Source: Burkholderia savannae
GTDB lineage: Bacteria; Pseudomonadota; Gammaproteobacteria; Burkholderiales; Burkholderiaceae
DNA: 64,000 nt
Assembly: GCF_001524445.2 (NCBI RefSeq)
Contig: NZ_CP013417.1
Location: 3,906,001-3,970,000, forward strand
Direction of reading: 5' to 3'
Shown here in pieces: positions 59,903 to 64,000 of the stretch (positions are counted from its first letter, which is position 1; each line of letters opens with the position of its first letter). A program made the position numbers and the translations under genes. The notes under the pieces were generated by a model that ran no database searches, was not told the DNA's origin, and saw only the letters and a program-made list of their open reading frames with translations.

Positions 59903-60319
59903 ATGAAATTCCACATCCACGAGATCGATCACGTGGTGCTGCGCGCCGCCGATCTGGCGGCGATGACCCGTTTCTATTGCGAAGTGCTCGGCTGTCATGT
60001 CGAGAAGGAGCAGCGGGAATTGGGGCTCGTCCAATTGCGTGCGGGGCGCTCGCTGATCGATCTGCTCGCGGCCGGCGCGCCGATCGACCGTGCGGACAGC
60101 GGGACGCCGGGAAAGGGGCGGAACATGGATCATCTGTGCCTGCGCATCGAGCCGTTCGACGCTGCCGCGCTGCACGCGCATCTCGCCGCGCACGGCGCGC
60201 GGCCGGGCGACGCCGCGCGGCGCTACGGCGCGGACGGCTACGGGCCGTCGATCTACCTGTTCGATCCGGAAGGCAATATGGTCGAGCTCAAAGGGCCGCC
60301 TGAAGCCGTCGCGTGCTGA
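59903..60319 (+). CDS. VOC-superfamily (glyoxalase/dioxygenase-like) protein
   Basis: A 138-residue vicinal-oxygen-chelate protein. It starts IHEIDHVVLRAADLAAMTRFY with the first metal His, has DHLCLRI in the middle and YLFDPEGNMVELK at the end (Glu ligand). Substrate unknown; could be a glyoxalase or antibiotic-resistance relative. GAAGGAGAC precedes the ATG at 59903. Confidence 0.88.
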   Translation: MKFHIHEIDHVVLRAADLAAMTRFYCEVLGCHVEKEQRELGLVQLRAGRSLIDLLAAGAPIDRADSGTPGKGRNMDHLCLRIEPFDAAALHAHLAAHGARPGDAARRYGADGYGPSIYLFDPEGNMVELKGPPEAVAC

Positions 60320-60390
60320 GCGCCACGACACGGCGCCGGCGCAAGGCGGGCAATTCTCCTCCCGAACGCGGGAACCTGAAATCCGGAATC

Positions 60391-60516
60391 GGCGGACGGC
60401 GGACGGAGGACGGCGGACGGCGGACGGCGGACGGAAAGCGGAAAGCGGAAAGCGGAAAGCGGAAAGCAGAAAGCAGAAAGCAGAAAGCAGAAAGCAGAAA
60501 GCAGAAAGCAGAAAGC
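60391..60516. repeat. three fused heptamer arrays, 18 units
   Basis: GGCGGAC x6 (60391-60432, one variant), then GGAAAGC x5 (60433-60467), then AGAAAGC x7 (60468-60516), all in one 7-base register, between the converging VOC and yaeQ genes. Confidence 0.97.
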
Positions 60517-60582
60517 AGAGCAGGCTAACCGCCCCGGCTGGCAAGCTGCAACGCGCGGCCGCCTGCGCCGCCAACCACCCGC

Positions 60583-61137
60583 TCAAGCGTCTTCGCGAGC
60601 CTTCAGCGTCGTCCACTCGATCGCGACCGGATCGTGCGTCGCGCTCGACAGCCACGCGGCGCCGTCCTGAATCATGCACTGCAAACGCATCGTGCGCTCG
60701 GCGAAACCGCCCAACGCCGCCGCGACGCCCTCCGCGAGCGACGTCACCTGCACGTTGCGCAACCGCTCGACCTTGCCGCGCACGCCTTGCCACCAGATGT
60801 CGGACGTGCGCCCGCCGTACGCGATGACGTTCACCCGCTCGGCGCGGCCGCTCGCTTTCGCGATGCGGCGCTCATCCGGCTGGCCAACGTCGATCCAGGT
60901 CTCGATCGCCCCGGTCAGGTCCTTTTGCCAGAGATCGGGCTCGTCGATATCCGACAGCCCCTTGCAGAACTCGAGCCGCTCATGCGCGAACAGCGCGAAC
61001 GCGGCGATGCGCACCATCATCCGCTCGTCCGTTTCGGACGGGTGACGGGCGACGGTGAGCGAATGATCGGCATAATAGTGCCGGTCCATGTCGGCGATTT
61101 GCAGCTCCGCCTTGTAGATCGTCGATTTGAGCGCCAT
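60583..61137 (-). CDS. yaeQ: YaeQ-family protein
   Basis: A 184-residue protein that begins MALKSTIYKAELQIADMDR and has LARHPSETDERMMVRI-like and WIDVGQPDERRIAKAS segments of YaeQ. The fold is related to PD-(D/E)XK nucleases, with Glu/Asp/Lys in the right places, but the biochemical role is unproven. Start at 61137 gives the usual length. Confidence 0.9.
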   Translation of the reverse strand: MALKSTIYKAELQIADMDRHYYADHSLTVARHPSETDERMMVRIAAFALFAHERLEFCKGLSDIDEPDLWQKDLTGAIETWIDVGQPDERRIAKASGRAERVNVIAYGGRTSDIWWQGVRGKVERLRNVQVTSLAEGVAAALGGFAERTMRLQCMIQDGAAWLSSATHDPVAIEWTTLKAREDA

Positions 61138-61329
61138 TCGGCATCGGGGCCCGCACGGGCCGTTGATTCGGGTCGGGGCGTGATGATACCGAATGCGCGA
61201 TGCTCGCGCGACCGCTCGCACGCGTCGCCGCCGACGGCGGCCGTAAACGCGCAACGGCCCGACATGCACCGGGCCGTACGAACTCGGCGCGCTCGGCCCG
61301 TGCCGAACGCGCCGCCGAAAGCGAACGCG

Positions 61330-61677
61330 TTACTGCTTGATGAAGCGCGCGTCGGTCCAGAGGCCTTGCTGGTCGCTGTTCTCGGCGCTCACGAACTGCA
61401 CGTCGCCCTCGTCGACGCTCACGACCCGGAAGCGCTGTCCCTCCGGCACCGACAGGCAGCGATAGTCGTCGAAATACTGCTGCCTCGCCTGAGACTGGCC
61501 GTCGCGCTCGTGGCTCAGTACGGAATCCAGATTGTCTTTCGACAGGCATCCCCAAGCGTTCTTCGTCAGCTGGATTTCCTGCTGCGGCTTGAGCGGCGCA
61601 TCGCCATTGGCCTGCGCCACCGAAAATGCAACGATGCCGCTCGTCAGTGCCAGTAAAAGACCGGTTCGCTTCATCAT
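61330..61677 (-). CDS. uncharacterised exported protein
   Basis: A 115-residue protein with a signal peptide (positive MMKR, hydrophobic core, cleavage near VAQA). The mature part has two Cys that may form a disulfide (WGCLSK and YRCLSV) and a beta-rich end with FRVVSVDEGDVQFVS. No family recognised. GGGAGA precedes the first of two adjacent ATGs. Confidence 0.75.
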   Translation of the reverse strand: MMKRTGLLLALTSGIVAFSVAQANGDAPLKPQQEIQLTKNAWGCLSKDNLDSVLSHERDGQSQARQQYFDDYRCLSVPEGQRFRVVSVDEGDVQFVSAENSDQQGLWTDARFIKQ

Positions 61678-62064
61678 GTCGTGTCTCCCAATCGCTCGGG
61701 TCATGAGCTCGGGTTAGGTATGTATTTAAAGGCTTGCGTCGACCCGCGTCTTCTCATGCTAGGAAAAGCGAAGGCGATCGCAAGCACATTCGTTGTGCGA
61801 CCGCAATAGCGACGGATTGCCGCACCCGCTCCGCAGCCCTGTTCGCGCAGCCTGCCGCTGCGCTCCGCCACGGCGCAAATCCGTATTCCCGATTTTTCGG
61901 ATGCCCAAAAGTCTTGCGCTGCAAGCCTTCCGGTCGCACGGGTTTTCTCACGATGAACGAGTTGGATAATTCAAAAGGCGCCGCTTATCGATTTGATGCG
62001 CCGCACATAAATTCGTCAAGAAATTTCGCACCGCCACATGAGAATCTTCTGATCAGCGAAATTC
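61678..62064. other. gap between the exported protein and speG terminator
   Basis: Lower in GC than the neighbours; no gene supported. It must hold the promoter for the exported protein. Confidence 0.5.
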
Positions 62065-62097
62065 AAAAAAAATGCCAGGTGCGTTCGCACCCGGCAT
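62065..62097 (-). terminator. terminator of speG
   Basis: ATGCCAGGTG.. and ..CACCCGGCAT pair with one mismatch (62072-62097); eight T follow on the minus strand. Confidence 0.88.
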
Positions 62098-62163
62098 CCG
62101 TTCCGTCGCCAGCCTTCAAGCGCCCCGGCTGGCGCGGCGCGCCGCCGTACACGCCGGCCGGCT

Positions 62164-62724
62164 TTATTCGCCCCCGTGTAATTCCGCACCCTGTTGGGTC
62201 TCGAAATAATCGCGCTGGAAAATGCACATTCTCAATGCGTTGTGATATTGGCCGTTGCCGAAAAACTCTTCGATCAATTCGGCTTCGTGCTTGAAACCAC
62301 ATTTCTCGTAAACCCGAATCGCCGCGGCATTCGATTTGTCGACGATCAAATACAGCTTGCGCAGGTTCAGCACCTTGAACGCATATTCGACGGCGAGCCG
62401 GGTCGCGCGCGTCGCGTAGCCGCGGCCCTGACGGTTCGGCGCGATGATGATCTGGAACTCGCCGCGGCGATGAATGTAGTCGAGCTCGATCAGTTCGACG
62501 AGACCGACAAGTTCGTCATCCGAATCGAACGCGACGAAGCGGCGCTCGCGCTGGTCATGCACGTGCTGGTCGTACAGTTGCGACAGCTCGGTGAACGTTT
62601 CGTACGGCTCTTCGAACCAGTAACGCATGATCTTCGCGTCGTTGTTCAGTTCGTGCACGAAACGCAGGTCCTGACGCTCGAGCGGCCTCAGTGCGAGCGT
62701 GTGTTGTTCGTTCTGGATTTGCAT
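62164..62724 (-). CDS. speG: spermidine N1-acetyltransferase
   Basis: A GNAT enzyme of 186 residues that acetylates spermidine and spermine and so limits polyamine toxicity. The acetyl-CoA loop is [11 protein letters not shown], with [24 protein letters not shown] and [12 protein letters not shown] typical of SpeG. AAGGA precedes the ATG. It may work opposite the deacetylase at 46.7 kb. Confidence 0.92.
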   Translation of the reverse strand: MQIQNEQHTLALRPLERQDLRFVHELNNDAKIMRYWFEEPYETFTELSQLYDQHVHDQRERRFVAFDSDDELVGLVELIELDYIHRRGEFQIIIAPNRQGRGYATRATRLAVEYAFKVLNLRKLYLIVDKSNAAAIRVYEKCGFKHEAELIEEFFGNGQYHNALRMCIFQRDYFETQQGAELHGGE

Positions 62725-62884
62725 GTTGATTGTCCTTGAGTCATTCGAGGGGCGGCGTGGGGGCGGCATGGACACCCGTACAAGCGCGGAGTGCGTCGAA
62801 GAAAGCATCGACGGAAAATGACTGTGGGCTTTGGTACAGAGTCTAAAATTAAGCGAGGGTTCCCGCCCCGCGATGGAGACTATC

Positions 62885-63055
62885 GTGATCGAGCAAGTGA
62901 TACTGGGCGTTTTTCTCGTACTCCCGCTTCTCATCGTCGCGGTGCTGTATTCGGACGAACTCTGGCAGGAACATCGCCTGCAGCATCCGCGCGACGAGCA
63001 CGCACCGCATGTCGATTGGCGCCACCCGTGGCGGCTCCTGCGGCGAGGGCACTGA
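62885..63055 (+). CDS. small membrane protein
   Basis: A 56-residue protein: one membrane helix ([21 protein letters not shown] in part) followed by a His/Arg/Asp-rich cytoplasmic tail. GGAG lies six bases before the GTG at 62885, so I prefer it over the ATG at 62873 (60 residues). No known family. Confidence 0.62.
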   Translation: MIEQVILGVFLVLPLLIVAVLYSDELWQEHRLQHPRDEHAPHVDWRHPWRLLRRGH

Positions 63056-63350
63056 CGGCGTCGAGACGTCCGCGCACCAGCCGCGCGCGGATTGGCCGCA
63101 TACGAGGACATCCGCCGCGCCGCCGCTCGGCGAAAGCGGCAAGTACGCGCCGCATCGGCGCTCCTGCCACGCACGCGTGATTCGTTCGACGCGCCATTCC
63201 CGTCGCACGTCAGGCCGCGAGCTTGCCGCCGAGGCGCTGCGCGCCGTGCGTCACGTGCCGCGCTTCGCTTCACGCGCGCATCGAAACACGCCGATCCGAG
63301 TCGAACCGCCGCACATCCCGCCAATCCTCGATACCCCGCGTTCGGACACG
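63056..63350. other. gap after the small membrane protein
   Basis: High-GC DNA with no supportable gene; overlapping ORFs lack ribosome sites or family features. Confidence 0.5.
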
Positions 63351-63373
63351 AAAAAGGCGCCCGAAGGCGCCTT
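63351..63373 (-). terminator. terminator of the small lipoprotein gene
   Basis: A perfect 8-bp stem AAGGCGCC/GGCGCCTT around CGAA, with a T-run on the minus strand. Confidence 0.88.
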
Positions 63374-63393
63374 GGTACACGTGCTCGCGAGAC

Positions 63394-63549
63394 TCAGCAA
63401 TTTCCCTTCTTCGCTTGTCCCGGCGGGCAGAAGCCATTGCCCGGGCCGCCTTGCGGCGCCATGATGACGCCCGGCTGATCCGGCACGTAGACTGCGCAGC
63501 CGCTCAGGACACCTGTGGAAACCGCCAGCGCGATGATGATTTTCTTCAT
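63394..63549 (-). CDS. small lipoprotein
   Basis: A 51-residue lipoprotein precursor. The signal peptide ends in the lipobox LSGC; the short mature part is Gly/Pro-rich with FCPPGQAKKGNC at the end, whose two Cys may form a disulfide. GGGGAA precedes the ATG. Function unknown. Confidence 0.78.
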   Translation of the reverse strand: MKKIIIALAVSTGVLSGCAVYVPDQPGVIMAPQGGPGNGFCPPGQAKKGNC

Positions 63550-63613
63550 GTTGTTTCCCCGTTTGTGATGAAGGCGGAAGGAGCAGCGCCCCTTCCGTTC
63601 GTATTGCCGACGA

Positions 63614-64000
63614 TTAGAACCCGAAATTGACGTTCGCGACCGAGCCTGCGGCGATGTTCGCCGGCTGCTGCTGCGTCGCGCCGTTCGCCGCATCGGCTTC
63701 GATCGTGTACTGGCCGGCAGCGCTCAGCGCCGCGCTCATCGCGACGGGCAGCGAACCCGAATACGTGCCGACGATCGGCGCCGCGGTCGGCAGCGTCAGC
63801 GCGTAGGCGCCCGTGTCGAGATTCGCGTTCGTCGATGCAACCTCGTACGGCAGCGAGTTCACCATCTGCAGCGCACGGAGGATCGCGTCGGCGCTCGCCG
63901 TGACCGTGCCGCTCACGACGTTCATCGTCGATGCGGGCAGGGTGATCGGCACGGATGAAGTCGACACCGACGTCGTCGTGTTCACGACGACGGGCACCGA
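63614..64000 (-). CDS. C-terminal part of an exported Ala/Thr/Ser-rich protein (partial)
   Basis: At least 128 residues, running off the window end with no reliable start inside it. The sequence is rich in Thr, Ser, Ala and Val with beta-strand alternation (VASTNANLDTGAYALTLP), like Ig-like or DUF4382 C-terminal domains of exported proteins. It ends in NFGF. Family uncertain. 64 bases lie between it and the lipoprotein gene. Confidence 0.65.
   Translation of the reverse strand, partial: SVPVVVNTTTSVSTSSVPITLPASTMNVVSGTVTASADAILRALQMVNSLPYEVASTNANLDTGAYALTLPTAAPIVGTYSGSLPVAMSAALSAAGQYTIEADAANGATQQQPANIAAGSVANVNFGF

Overview
The window reads as a high-GC betaproteobacterial chromosome, almost certainly a Burkholderia of the pseudomallei group (B. 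pseudomallei, mallei, thailandensis and relatives). The gene order argB–slmA–metXW, gatCAB next to mreBCD–mrdA–rodA, def–fmt–htpX–rsmB–ntrYX and ada–alkA is housekeeping, and heptamer and nonamer microsatellites fill the gaps between genes, as in that group. I cannot settle the species from sequence alone. There are about 57 protein genes, two tRNAs, one likely small RNA and one riboswitch. I see no insertion sequence, prophage, rRNA or CRISPR array.

Layout. 0.3–7.1 kb (+): argB, a HAD nucleotidase, slmA, then a SAM-II-like riboswitch controlling metX–metW, followed by an AmpG-like permease and an M48 protease. 7.4–9.6 kb: an AraC regulator divergent from a zinc alcohol dehydrogenase. 10–15.1 kb (-): xthA, a PPK2 kinase and gatCAB. 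15.5–21.9 kb (+): the rod-shape operon mreBCD–mrdA–rodA. 22.3–26.2 kb (-): a Sel1-repeat protein, an HpcH/HpaI aldolase and the queuosine genes queC–queE–queD. 26.5–35.5 kb (-): tRNA-Phe, ntrX–ntrY–DUF4390–rsmB, htpX, a LysE exporter, fmt and def. 35.8–40.2 kb (+): dprA, a thioredoxin-like protein and topB. 40.4–44.5 kb: a LysR regulator divergent from a D-2-hydroxyacid dehydrogenase, then a patatin and a thioesterase. 44.7 kb: tRNA-Lys followed by about 1 kb of gene-poor, lower-GC DNA. 45.8–50 kb: a probable polyamine operon (binding protein, acetylpolyamine deacetylase, N-carbamoylputrescine amidase) with a divergent LysR. 50.7–55.3 kb: an acidic unknown protein, an alternative sigma factor and glutamine-dependent NAD synthetase; the first and last of these are preceded by FNR-like palindromes. 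55.7–59.5 kb (-): gshA, alkA and ada. 59.7–64 kb: a short terminator-ended RNA with two CUCCUCC motifs, a VOC protein, yaeQ, speG and several small or secreted proteins, the last running off the end.

Main points for a second look: (1) the approximately 63-nt RNA at 59.76 kb, which has a good promoter, a hairpin displaying an anti-Shine-Dalgarno loop, and a terminator; (2) the metX riboswitch, where the pseudoknot strand, an anti-pseudoknot strand and the ribosome binding site form mutually exclusive pairings; (3) microsatellites that sit in five of the eight protein-gene junctions where two genes converge; (4) FNR-like boxes around the sigma factor/NAD synthetase cluster; (5) an NtrX-type regulator without its AAA+ domain.
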